Source: Jaltomata sinuosa (lineage: Eukaryota; Streptophyta; Magnoliopsida; Solanales; Solanaceae). From it: 64,000 nucleotides of DNA. Each line of letters starts with the position of its first letter. Within the stretch, counting starts at the first letter, position 1. The position numbers were made by a program, and so were the translations under genes. This document shows positions 22,473-32,917 of this stretch, piece after piece. The notes beneath the pieces were generated by a model, which was not told the DNA's origin, made no database searches, and saw only the letters and a list, made by a program, of their open reading frames with translations. Location of the stretch: assembly GCA_003996215.1 (NCBI GenBank), contig QJPP01007254.1:310001-374000 (forward strand), written 5' to 3'.

Positions 22473-22595
22473 AGCCGTACCAGGCGTGGTACCCGCGCCA
22501 ACCGAATGATATACCCGTACCAGGCGTGGTACCCATGCAAACCATTTCATTATACCCGTACCAGGTGTGGTACCCAAGCCAACCGAATGTCAACA
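22473..22595. repeat. Three-copy ~41-bp tandem repeat in E3 LTR
   Basis: Unit CCGTACCAGGCGTGGTACCC plus a spacer ending in AACCGAATG, three copies with period 40-41 bp. Each unit contains the inverted pair GTACCA..TGGTAC. The same array is at 29819-29934 in the other LTR. Confidence 0.8.
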
Positions 22596-23317
22596 ACCAC
22601 AGTCAATATATGAACACACACAACTTGTAAAACCAATAAGTAAACCGTTCAATCACAGACTATAAACAGGAACCTAGACATTCCACACAAATTTCCTAAG
22701 CAATGTAATGCATACAATCACTTAGACATGAGTATATCAATATACACATTTACAGAAAATCATAAGCCATCACCTACCTCAAAATGTTCCAAGCTCTATT
22801 CGACCCGAGCTTTTTTGTGTTCCGGATTCCTCTCTCGTTCTTGGTCTAAAAACAACACATAATGCATACAATTAACACACAAGGCCTGCACATTACCCGG
22901 ATTATACCAAATCCCTAAAACCCAGGCCATCCATGATCATCCTACCCTTTTCCTGGGCTTTTCCACCATTAATTCCCCTAGTTCTATGATTTTTTCGGAT
23001 AAAAATAGGAAATAAAACAACCTATGATCATTTTAATGTACTTTTATCCATACCCAAGAACACACATGCTTGGAATCCCCTTTCTTCCCCGAATTCCACC
23101 ATCCCAAGGTTATTCTAACCTTTTCCCAATTTCCCTCCTAGCAATTCTACCGCATAGGAAATGTAGTACAGAGATTGGGGAACGAAAACCTTACCTTAGG
23201 GAAGAATTTTGACGGAAGAATGAAGAAAATCGCCTGGAAATTGACCAGTCCTTCTCCAAAACAAACTTGTGAAAACTGAATGTTTTGGGAGCTCTTTATG
23301 CATTAAAAACCTATCGG

Positions 23318-23455
23318 CCTGCTATAGCGGTCCTCGCTCCGCTATAGCGGTCTCGCTATAGTGGTAGGCTACCGCTATAGCGGTCTTAAGTGGGTTGACC
23401 GCCCCTTGACTGCTGTTATACTGGTAATTTCTACCGCTATAGTGGTGGCCGCTAC
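23318..23455. repeat. Palindromic CGCTATAGCG cluster in E3 LTR
   Basis: About six copies of ACCGCTATAGCGGT or one-base variants within 140 bp; the full unit is a perfect 14-bp palindrome. Present also at 30661-30785 in the 5' LTR. Confidence 0.8.
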
Positions 23456-23879
23456 GCGCGTGACAATGATTATCATGGGCAGAAAGTCTGGAACTCTGAT
23501 AGTTTTGGCCATTTCACAACACACTTGTTTCCCTCGACATCGCGAAACAACCCCTTCACGTTAAACGCGATTTCGAGAGTTCTACTTACCTAAATGCAAT
23601 TCTGAAAAGTCCCCTGGAATCCTTTATGTCTTGGCTACGTGGCTAACTATCTCACTCCAAGACACCTAAATACATTTTTACCTGAATTTCCCTAGACTCT
23701 ACCTCGCTCTAAAACAAGCAGAGACTAGCCTAGCCTAGAATTTCAACCTCCCAAACCCAGAGTTTTCTAACTCTAAAACTTCACACAATTGGTCTACTCA
23801 TAATGAAGGACCCAATCGTTACCACAGATACCAATTTACCCATCGTTCATCCCCGAATGATCAAACTCAAAATTACGAA

Positions 23880-25205
23880 AATAAAAAGAAGGAAGTATAG
23901 TACCTGAATCCTCAAACAGTTGAGGATACTTGTCCTGCATGTCCTTCTTGGTTTCCCAAGTGGCATCCTCAACCCGACGATGCTTCCACTAAACCTTCAC
24001 CATATTAATCACCTTTGTCCTCAACCTCCGGATATCCCGAGCAAGAATCAAAACCGGTTCCTTCTCATAATGATGATCCTTATCAAAAAGTACCTCATCC
24101 CACTTGATGATGTAGTCCCCATCCCCATGGTATCACTTGAGAATGTATATATATAATACCGGATGGACGCCCGACAAACTAGGTGGCAGTGTTAACTTGT
24201 AAGCCACTGGCCCCACAATTTCAAGCACTTCAAATGGACCGATGAAACGAGGGCTAAGCTTGCCCTTCTTACCAAACCGCATAACTCCTTCTGCCTGCTT
24301 TGAGCAGATAACAACTTGGTCTATATGCCCCTTACCTTTTCCTGTGCTTTCTTCACTAAGTCTACGCCCAGAGGCTTCACATTACCTTCCTCAAACCACC
24401 CAACCGGTGATCTACAGTTTCTCCCATACAGGGCCTCGAACGGTGCCATATCGATACTGGAGTAATAGCTATTGTTGTACGAGAATTCGCACAACAGTAG
24501 AAACTGGTCCCAATGTACCCCAAAGTCCATTACATATGCTCTCAGCATGTCCTCTAATACCTGAATCGTCCTCTCTGACTGACCATCAGTCTGAGGATGG
24601 AAGGCTGTGCTAAAAGTGAGTTGTGTACCCAACTCTTCATGTAACTTGCCCCAGAACTTAGAAGTAAACTGCGTACCCCTGTCTAAAATGATAGACAGTG
24701 GTACCCCATGTAGTCTCACAATATCCTTCACGTAGATTTTGGACAATTGCTGCAAATTGTAATCTACCCTGACCGGAATGAAATGAGAGGACTTGGTTAG
24801 CCTATCAACAATGACCCAAATTGAGTCATACTTCCCCAATGTCTTGGGAAGACCCACCACAAAATCCATGGATATCTTTTCCCACTTTCACTCTGGAATA
24901 GGCATTCTCTGAAGTAGTCCTGCAGGTATCTGATGTTCATACTTCACCTGCTGGTAGTTCTGACATTTGGACAAAATATCTATGTCCCTTTTCATCCCGG
25001 GCCACCAGTAACGCTGCCTCAAGTTCCTGTACATTTTGGTCACACCCGGATGAATTGAGTACCGCGAACCGTGAGCTTCTGTCAAGATATTTTGAATCAT
25101 ATCATCAACCCAAGGAACACAAATCCTCTCCTTGAAATGCAACACTCCTCCAGAGTGTAACATGACGTCTTTGGACTCCCCAGATATTACCTTACCTCTC
25201 AACTT
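23880..25205 (-). pseudogene. E3 integrase and chromodomain-type tail
   Basis: Read right to left: zinc-binding region with R-Y-S-I-H-P and K-C-Q-N-Y-Q-Q (second Cys of HHCC changed to Tyr), then a TGA for Trp at 24888-24890, then the catalytic core 24869-24321. The core keeps all three acidic residues: M-D-F-V-V-G-L-P, I-L-D-R-G-T-Q-F and Q-T-D-G-Q-S-E-R. It is followed by P-F-E-A-L-Y-G-R-N-C-R-S-P and a linker. From 24320 down to about 23900 come R-F-I-G-P-F-E and a chromodomain-like A-T-W-E segment. The core is intact at the level of its catalytic triad, but the enzyme as a whole is broken. Confidence 0.9.
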
Positions 25206-25745
25206 ACCCAGTTTCGGATCCTGAAATTGTTTTGCCTTAATTTTCTCTATGAAGGTGGCCTTGATCTCAATGCTGGCCAACAACCCACCTTGATCTGAAA
25301 CATCCAAGTGCATGAACTTGGCCTCCAAAGCCTGAATCTTCTTAGCCAATGGTCGTTTAGACGCCCCCAAACAAGCCAAGCTACCCATGCTAATAATTTT
25401 CTGGCTCAATGCGTCTGCCACCATATTAGCCTTACCCGGATGGTACTGAATGGTCACATCGTAATCCTTCAATAACTCCATCCACCTTATCTGCCTCAAA
25501 TTCAAATCCTTTTGAGTGAATACGTGCTGCAGACTGCGATGATCTATGAATACCTCACACTTGACACCATAAAGATAGTGTCTCCAGATTTTCAATGCAA
25601 AAACTACCACTGCCAACTCTAAATTGTGAGTCAGGTAATTCCTCTCATGCACCTTCAACTGCCTGGATGCGTACGTTATCACATTCCTATCCTGGATCAA
25701 CATAGCACCCAAACTAGAATGTGAAGCATCACATTAAACAACAAA
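25206..25745 (-). pseudogene. E3 RNase H
   Basis: The domain begins with C-D-A-S just after a TAA in place of a Tyr codon at about 25734-25736. It continues I-T-Y-A-S-R-Q-L-K-V-H, N-L-E-L-A-V-V-V-F, F-I-D-H-R-S-L and N-M-V-A-D-A-L-S, so all four catalytic acids are kept (Asp, Glu, Asp, Asp). It degrades the RNA template during cDNA synthesis. The reading frame 25712-24888 is open for 274 residues and joins it to the integrase zinc-binding region. Confidence 0.9.
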
Positions 25746-26700
25746 GTCTTTACCTTCAACCGGCAAGGACAAAATAGGGGTTGTGGTTAAAAGTGTCTTG
25801 AGCTTTTGGAAGCTCTCCTTGCACTTGTCGGACCACACGAATGGTACCTCCTTCTGTGTCAACTTGGTCAGGTGAGTAGCAATAGAAGCAAAATTCTTGA
25901 CAAACCTCTGGTAGTACCACGCGAGCCCAACAAAACTCCTCACCTCAGTCTTTTAGCTAGGCCGAACCCAACTCTTGACTGCCTCAATTTTCTGGGGATC
26001 CACCATCACCCCTTTTTATGACACTACATTCCCCAAGAATTCCACATAAGTCAACCAAAACTCGCACTTAGTGAACTTTGCATAAAGCTTTTGATATCTC
26101 AAAATATCCAACACAATGCGAAGATGATTAGCATGCTCCTCCCTACTCTTAGAGTAGATGAAAATGTCATCGATGAACAAGATAATGAAAGAATCCAAGT
26201 AGTACTTAAACACCCCATTCATCAAACTCATGAATGCTACTGGCACATTAGTCAAAGCAAATGACATTACTAGAAACTCATAATGCCCATACCGGGTCCG
26301 AAAAGCAATTTTCAGAATGTCTTTAGGTCTAATCTTTAACTGATGGTACCCCGACCTCAAGTCAATTTTTGAGAACACTGATGCACCCTAAAGCTGGTCA
26401 AACAAATCATCTATACGGGGTAGAGGGTACTTATTCCGGATGGTCACCTTGTTCAACTGCCTATAATCTATGCACATCCGCATACTACCATTCTTTTTCT
26501 TTACAAACAAGACCGGAGCACCCCAAGGTGAAGCACTGGGATGTATAAATCCTTATCTAGGAGTTCCTGCAGCTGAGTCTTAAGTTCCCTTAACTCTGCC
26601 AAAGCCATTCTATATGGAGGAATGGAAATGGGACGGGTGCCTGGCTCCAAATCAATACAAAAATCTATGTCTCTGTCCGGAAGCATACCAGGCAAGTCTG
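25746..26700 (-). pseudogene. E3 reverse transcriptase
   Basis: The N-terminal part (I-D-F-C-I-D-L-E-P-G-T, P-P-Y-R-M-A) is fused to gag-PR in one frame until a frameshift near 26540. The palm resumes as C-I-D-Y-R-Q-L-N-K near 26470 and F-S-K-I-D-L-R-S-G-Y-H-Q-L at 26378, with the catalytic F-I-D-D at 26177-26166. Stops near 26390 and 26015, then the thumb/connection (R-S-F-V-G-L-A-W-Y-Y, 25943-25734). The catalytic Asp pair is intact but the gene is split into pieces. Confidence 0.9.
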
Positions 26701-28690
26701 CTGGAAACACCTCTAAGAATTCAGAAACCACTGGGATTGACTCAATAGGAGGAGACTCCACAATATCATCCCGGAGATAAGCCAAGAAGGCTAGACACCC
26801 CCTCCCTACTAGCTTCCTAGCCCCTACAAATGATATTATCTTAACTGGCTTAGGCCTGTACACACCTTCCCACTCTAGTCTATCTTTACCCGGAATCTCT
26901 AGAGCTACCGTCTTGGTGTTACAGTTCAACACAACATGATAAGGAGACAACCAGGTCATACCCAAGATAATATCAAAATCAGCCATGACCAGAATTACCA
27001 AGTCTACCCAAGTATGTAACCCTACAAAAATAATAGAACAATCACGATATACATGAGTCACAACCACTGACTCTCCCACTGGTGTAGAAACATAGATAGG
27101 AGAATAGAGGATATCACAGGTCAAACCCAGTCCCAAAGCAAAACTCACAGACACATAAGAATATGTAGAATCTGGGTCAAATAATACCGAAGCCATTTTA
27201 TCACAGACAAGAATAGTACCTATGATCACTGAGGTTTCTGCCTCAGTCCTTCCTGGAAAAGCATAGCAATATGCCCGATCATCAATTTGGACAACTTCCC
27301 AGGCCGGCTGCGCCGTACCCCTGCTTGCGCTGCCGTTCCGTTGGTCTCTCTGGCCTCCCTGAAAATTTCCTCGTCCACTCTTTGGATGACCCCTAGAATT
27401 ACCGCCTCTACCTGTCGGAACCATTGCTCTAGTCTGTTGATGACCCTGATTACCTGCCTGCCTATATGGACACTCTCTCTTAAAGTTTCCCAACTCACCA
27501 CAATGGAAGCAACCACAGTTAAGAGTATGTCTGCTAGCTGAAGTATAGGATTCTCTCTGGCCTCTAGGAGCTGAAGACTGAGCTCCCTGACGACCATCTG
27601 TAGTAGCTGGCAGAGCTGACTGAATAGGATAGGTCGGATAAGCCTGCTGATGCTGTCCCCTGGAGTACGAACCACCATAATTTCCCTTATTCCGGGGCTT
27701 CTTGGCTAAAGCCTTAGCCTGCCCCACTTGCCTAACTCCCTTAATCTTCTTCACATAGTCCACCACATCATTAAAAACCTTCCCTGAAGATGTCATATGC
27801 ACTTACAGTACCTGCAGATCACTATTCAGACACTTGACAAACAACCAGACCCGTTCCTCTTTATGTGTAGCAAAACGAGACAACGCATTGAACTTAGCCT
27901 CATAAGCTGAGACCGACATGCTACCCTGCTCCAAGTTTAGAAACTCATCCTTCTTTTGGTCCCTCAAAGTACGGGGAACGTACTTCTCTAGAAACAATGC
28001 ATGGAACTGCTCCCAAGTCAGTGAAGGTAGGATAGAAGACCGATACTCAACATGAGATCTCCACCACTGCTTGGCATCACCCTGTAGCTGAAAAGTGACA
28101 AACTCTACCCCATGCTGACGTACAATACCCTACTTGTGCAACCTCTCATGGCAATCCAGGATGAACTCATAGGCATCCTCTTTGTATGTACCCTGAAACA
28201 TCAGAGGTTTCAGCTTAAGGAACTTAGTCAGCATCTCATGCTCATTACCTGTCATCACTGGGCCTAGCATTGGCCTAAGAAGATCATTTGTGCCCGAAGC
28301 TGCATCCATCCTTTATGTAGTAGTAACCGCTGGCTGAGTATCAAAGTGCTGATTTGCATAAGCTACGGGTATGGCTCTAGCGCCAACCAACCCACTCAAA
28401 ATATCCCATGCCTGCCTAAAAGTTTCTGGTGTCATCGCAGGAAATCCTGCACCCCCAACCGGTGCCGCCTCCTCCTGAGCTTCTCTATCCTCTACAACCA
28501 CTTCTTCTACATCCTCAGCCACATGATCGTGAGGTGGGGGAGAGGTTACTTCACATGCAACAGCAGCAACTCGAGCTCCACCCCTGGTGGGTGTGGCTCC
28601 AGCTCGTCCCCTGCCCCTTCCCCTACCTTTGCCGCAAACTGCCGGGCCCGCTGCTGGGACTTATGGCCTTGCTCCGTTATTCCTTGTAGT
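26701..28690 (-). pseudogene. E3 gag and protease
   Basis: An Arg/Gly-rich N terminus from about 28690 leads into an acidic stretch (28522) and the gag domain (E-D-A-Y-E-F-I-L, W-W-R-S-H, F-L-E-K-Y-V-P, S-V-S-A-Y-E-A-K-F). Pieces 28522-28313, 27997-27803 and 27802-26501 share one frame, broken by single stops. The zinc knuckle at about 27510-27470 reads C-F-H-C-G-E-L-G-N-F-K-R-E-C: the His ligand is Asn. The protease follows with V-L-F-D-P-D-S-T-Y-S-Y-V-S (usual D-P-G-S) and I-L-G-M-T-W-L. Gag and protease lie in one frame, as in other chromoviruses. Confidence 0.9.
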
Positions 28691-28894
28691 AAGCATCTAC
28701 GAACAGAAGAGTGAACGAGGTTAGATACCAATTCGTATCACCAGATACCAATTGGAATCGAGTTATAACACAAAGGAAAGAAGAAAGAGATAGTTTTTCC
28801 TAAAGCCCCATAGCCTCTTGAAGAAAAGTACGTACGTCTCTGCACCATTCCGCAAGACTCTACTAGACCTGTTTGGTACAATGGGATCAAAGAA

Positions 28895-28911
28895 CCTAGG
28901 CACTGATACCA
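28895..28911 (-). promoter_or_regulatory. E3 primer-binding site (tRNA-iMet)
   Basis: On the minus strand TGGTATCAGTGCCTAGG starts four bases after the 5' LTR end (28916). It matches tRNA-iMet except for one change (A to T at base 10 of TGGTATCAGAGC). Confidence 0.85.
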
Positions 28912-28915
28912 TCTT

Positions 28916-31155
28916 TGTTACAACCCAACCCGTCGTGAGTGGCACCCACCCAACCCCTGGATGAGCGAACCAATAGAGTCCCACTCTTGCCTAGAATAAC
29001 AGCCTAAAACCAGCAAGCAAAAAGTAAACTAACAATCAATCAAGTCAAAAACTAAACATAATTATTAATCTTGCGGAAAATCCCTCCTAGGAACTGGAAG
29101 TCATTGTACCAAACATGAGTACCAAATCTAGAATACGGGGATGCAACCCCAAAAGATAAATTGAAATAGTTTTAAGTACGAAACAATTGGACTGAAACTC
29201 TAAGGATAACCCAAGGTAGCTCGAATCAAGCAGCTCATCCTTGAAAGTCAGAAATCGCCGGTGCTAGATGCAAGGTAGTGTCTCAATCGCTGGTAGATTT
29301 CTTGTACTCACAAAAAGAAAGACAAGTGCAGTATCAGTACACCACCACTGTGTACTGGTAGAATCATCAGCCAGTTTCAAGTAAACAGTATATAATTAGT
29401 ACAACAATATTAAGTAAGGAGTATGGCCAATAAGCAACAATAATCACAGGCACATCTAGACTACAGGTCTCTACGTAGCTTGTTACCGCATGAATCCATC
29501 TCTTACAGTTCTAATCCACAAACATGTAACCATAACTGTCCTTTTTGTCTAGCTCGGACCCACCCTGGAATCCCCTCTAGACAACACCAAAGGTAATTGT
29601 TCAACCCGGCCTAAACCAAGACCAACACAACATTTATACAACAGTTCCCGGCCACTCAAGGACAATCAACAATAGCACCTTTAACTAGACAACCCGATCC
29701 ACTCACGGAACTGATACCAAGTATTACATCCAGTAAACAACCTGGTCCACTCACGGAACAAATAACAACCAATGCAATACAACAATCAATGAAACAATGC
29801 AAGATGCAATAAAGTAAACCCATACCAGGCGTGGTACACGTGCCAACCGAATGATATACCCGTATCAGGCATGGTACCCGTGCTAACCATTTCGTTATAC
29901 TCGTACCAGGTGTGGTACCCAAACCAACCGAATGTCAACAACCACAGTCAATATATAAACACACACAACTTGTAAAACCAATAAGTAAACCGTTCAATCA
30001 CAGACTGTAAAAAGGAACCTAGACCTTCAACACAAATTCCCTAAGGAATGTAATGCATACAATCACTTAGACATGAGTACATCAATATACATATTTACAG
30101 AAAATCATAAGCCATCACCTACCTCAAAATTCTCCAAGCTCTATTCGACCCAAGCTTTTCTGTGTTCCGGATTCCTCTCTCGTTCTTGGTCTAAAAACAA
30201 CACATAATGCAAACAATTAACACCAAATGCCTGCACATTACCCGAATTATACCAAATCTCCAATCCCCAGGCCATCCATGATCATCCCACCCTTTTTCCA
30301 GGCTTTTCCACCGTTAATTCCCCTAGTTCTATCATTTTCATGGATAAAAATAGTAAATTAAATAACCTATGATCATTTTAATGTACTTTTATCCATACCC
30401 AAGAACACACATGCTTGGAATCCCCTTCCTTCCCCGAATTCCACCATCCCTAGGTTATTCTAACCTTTCCCCAAGTTCCCTCCTAGAAATTCTAGCGCAT
30501 AGGAAACATAGTACAAAGATTGGGGAACGAAAACCTTACCTTAGGGAAGAATTTTGACGGAAGAATGAAAAAAATTGCCTGGAAATTGCCCAGCCCTTCT
30601 CCAAAACAAACTTGTGAAAACTGAATATTTTGGGAGCTGTTTCTACATTAAAAACTCATCGGCCCGCTATAGCGGTCCACTCTCCACTATAGCGGTAGGC
30701 TCCTGCTATAGCGGTCTTAAGTGGGTTGACCGCCCCTTTACTGCCGCTATAGCTGTAATTTGTACCGCTATAGTGGTGGCCACTATCGCACGTGACAGTG
30801 CTCATCACGGATAGAAAGTCCAAAACTCTGCCAATTTTGGCTATTTCACAACACACTTGTTTCCCCTGACATCCAAAAACAACCCCTTCACGTCAAACGC
30901 GATTCTCAGAGTTCTACCTACCTAAATGCGATTCCAAAAAGTCCCCCGGACTCCTTTATGTCTTGGCTACATGGAAAACTAGCTCACTCCAAGACACCTA
31001 AGTCCATTTTTACCCGGATTTCCCTAGACTCTACCTTGCTCCAAAACTGGCCGAGGCTAGCCTAGCCCAGAATTTCAAACTCCCAAACCTGGAGTTTTCT
31101 AACTCTAAAACTTGGCACGATTGGTCTACCCATAATGATAGACTCGGTTGTTACA
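28916..31155 (-). repeat. E3 5' LTR
   Basis: 2,240 bp, matching 21575-23824; by eye roughly 7-9% different over the first 250 bp. On the minus strand it starts TGTAACAACC and ends GGTTGTAACA. Carries the tandem array at 29819-29934 and the CGCTATAGCG cluster at 30661-30785. Confidence 0.92.
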
Positions 31156-31160
31156 TTGGG
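31156..31160. repeat. Target-site duplication of E3 (TTGGG), right copy
   Basis: Identical to 21570-21574; followed by the displaced last 8 bp of the E2 5' LTR (31161-31168). Confidence 0.9.
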
Positions 31161-31172
31161 TCATGAAAAACT

Positions 31173-31187
31173 TGGTATCAGAGCATG
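31173..31187 (+). promoter_or_regulatory. E2 primer-binding site (tRNA-iMet)
   Basis: TGGTATCAGAGCATG, an exact match to the first 12 bases of the usual site, four bases after the restored LTR end. Confidence 0.9.
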
Positions 31188-31399
31188 TCGTGTCCCAGGG
31201 AGTCCACAAGCTTTTTCTAGTAGAGTCTTGCTTATGGGTGTGTTGTGCACCACACTTATAATCAGGAGGCTACAGGGCATTTAGGAGTGGTTACATTCTT
31301 TCAATTGATAGACCATGCTATAGAGAGGAGTTATAAGATCATATGACATCTAAATCGTGCTTTGTGATTCTTATCTGACAGAGTGCCTATGCTCAGGAG

Positions 31400-32640
31400 A
31401 TGGCACAACAAGATATAGGCATGGATCCGGGGGAAGGTACTAGTCATTCCCTACCGGGTTAGAGGGATAGAGTTCCCTTGGAGGCACATAATAAGTCTCC
31501 TGCACCCCCAGTGCCAGCTTCCCCGGCACTTGCTGAAGCCCGGGGAGATGCAGTTTCCCCAGCCCTACCAGTTCTATTGGTACCTGAGACAACTAGGGAC
31601 ACAGGACCTACAACACCTGTTGTTTCCCCACTAGAGACAGTGGAGCAGAGGATGAGGGAGACAATTCGGTTATTGACTAGGATAATTTCTATTCATGAGT
31701 GTGAACTAGGGTCGGGAATGGAGGCTAGGAGAGATCAGACCGAAAGCTCGAAGGTATGAGAGTTTCTTCATCTGGATCCTTCATTATTTATAAGATCTAG
31801 TTTGACCGAGGACCCCCAGGACTATATAGACCAGATGTATAGAGTATTGAGGGTGATGCCTATCTTCGTCACCGAGGTTGTGGAGTTGGTTTCTTTTCGA
31901 CTACGTGATGTAGCCGTCTTGTGGTATGAGGTATGAGAGAGATCTAGAGGACCTGATTCTTTGCCAGTAGAGTGGGATGACTTCTCTGAGGCCTTTCTGG
32001 CCCATTATTTGCCACGGGAGGTTCGGGAGGCTCATCTTGACCAGTTTCTAAGTCTGAGGCAGGGGAATATGAGCGTCAAAGATTATAGCCATATGTTTAA
32101 TTCCTTAGAGAGGTATGCACCAGATATAGTACGCACCATGAGGGAAAGAGTTCATCGTAATGTGGCTGGTTTGGGGGATCATCTTATCAGAGACTGTACG
32201 ATAGCATTCCTTCAGGATGATGTAGATATTTCCCGCATATAAGCTTTTGCTCAGACTACAAAGGACCTTTCTCGCCGGACTTGGGAAACCTGCAGGAACA
32301 GGGAACAGAGTATGATGGCCCATACTAAGAAGTCTTATAGGATCCACGGGGTGATTTTAGCCCTACACCCCCTCGATATCCACCCCGCCCAGCAGGTAGT
32401 GCTCACCATAGATGCAGGGCCATCGACTTGATAATTATAGTCAGTCAGGACCCGAGCAGAGCTCAGGCCAGTCTGATGGTCATCGGCAAGAGCGTTCTGG
32501 GTAGATGAGGCATCCTACCCTCTATGTACACAGTGCGGTAAGCTGCACACCAGGAAGTGTAGACTAGGTTCAGGTGCATGTTATCACTGTGGAAAAACAT
32601 GATATTTTGTTAGCCGGTGCCCAGGGTTAGGCAGAGGTGG
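31400..32640 (+). pseudogene. E2 gag
   Basis: ATG at 31400 (M-A-Q-Q-D-I-G) starts a single frame that can be followed to about 32260 through stops at 31460, 31757, 31934 and 32240. A Pro/Ala-rich N terminus is followed by the gag domain: D-P-Q-D-Y-I-D-Q-M, W-D-D-F-S-E-A-F, Y-L-P-R-E-V-R-E-A-H, and S-V-K-D-Y-S. After a frameshift the tail carries two zinc knuckles (32525-32620): C-T-Q-C-G-K-L-H-x3-C, then C-Y-H-C-G-K-T-stop-Y-F-V-S-R-C, where Gly has become a stop and His has become Tyr. The double-finger arrangement is shared with E4 but not with E1 and E3, which suggests E2 and E4 are closer relatives. Confidence 0.85.
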
Positions 32641-32779
32641 GCCAGCTCAGCCTTCATGATCCACAACAGCCTCTTCACCTTCAGTATTCCCCCTTCGACC
32701 AGACCCATAGTCTACTTAAGGACGTGGTAGGGGGAGAGGTGTAGGAGAGACCTTAGGTTCCAATGATGACTAGAACCAT

Positions 32780-32917
32780 TTTTATGCTCTTACAGGACGA
32801 CAGGATTCAAAGGCATCCCTGGATGTTGTCATAGGTATAATGACGATACTTTTTCAAGCTATTTACACATTGATAGATCCTTGTTCTACATTTTCATATA
32901 TTACTCCATTTATTGCT
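32780..32917 (+). pseudogene. E2 protease, first part
   Basis: Reads L-I-D-P-C-S-T-F-S-Y-I-T near 32870-32905, a decayed form of the aspartic protease active site (usual D-S/P-G-S/A). E4 is inserted right after codon 32915-32917. The protease continues at 41857 in the same phase. Confidence 0.8.
32913..32917. repeat. Target-site duplication of E4 (TTGCT), left copy
   Basis: Identical to 41852-41856. A perfect 5-bp duplication. Confidence 0.9.

Larger units (their letters stand above)
21575..23824 (-). repeat. E3 3' LTR
   Basis: 2,250 bp, matching 28916-31155. Contains a three-copy tandem repeat (22473-22595) and a palindrome cluster (23318-23455). The frame at 22311-22577 (minus) is the translation of the tandem repeat and recurs in the other LTR at 29656-29922; it is not a gene. 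Confidence 0.92.
21575..31155 (-). mobile_element. E3: Ty3/gypsy chromovirus, reverse orientation
   Basis: 9,581 bp with LTRs 21575-23824 and 28916-31155, a perfect TSD TTGGG, a tRNA-iMet primer site (28911-28895), and gag, PR, RT, RH, IN and chromodomain-type tail in order on the minus strand. It lies in the end of the E2 5' LTR, so it is younger than E2. It is among the better-preserved polyproteins here (one open stretch of 433 residues), though with at least four stops and one frameshift. LTR terminal inverted repeats are unusually long for the class (TGTTACAACC / GGTTGTTACA). Confidence 0.92.

Noticed and set aside
22311..22577. Minus-strand ORF of 88 residues repeated at 29656-29922
   Set aside because: The two copies are the same LTR position of E3, and the frame is the translation of a tandem repeat; no start context or known domain.
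24242..24613. + strand ORF of 123 residues
   Set aside because: Lies antisense to the E3 integrase core, which explains the sequence fully.
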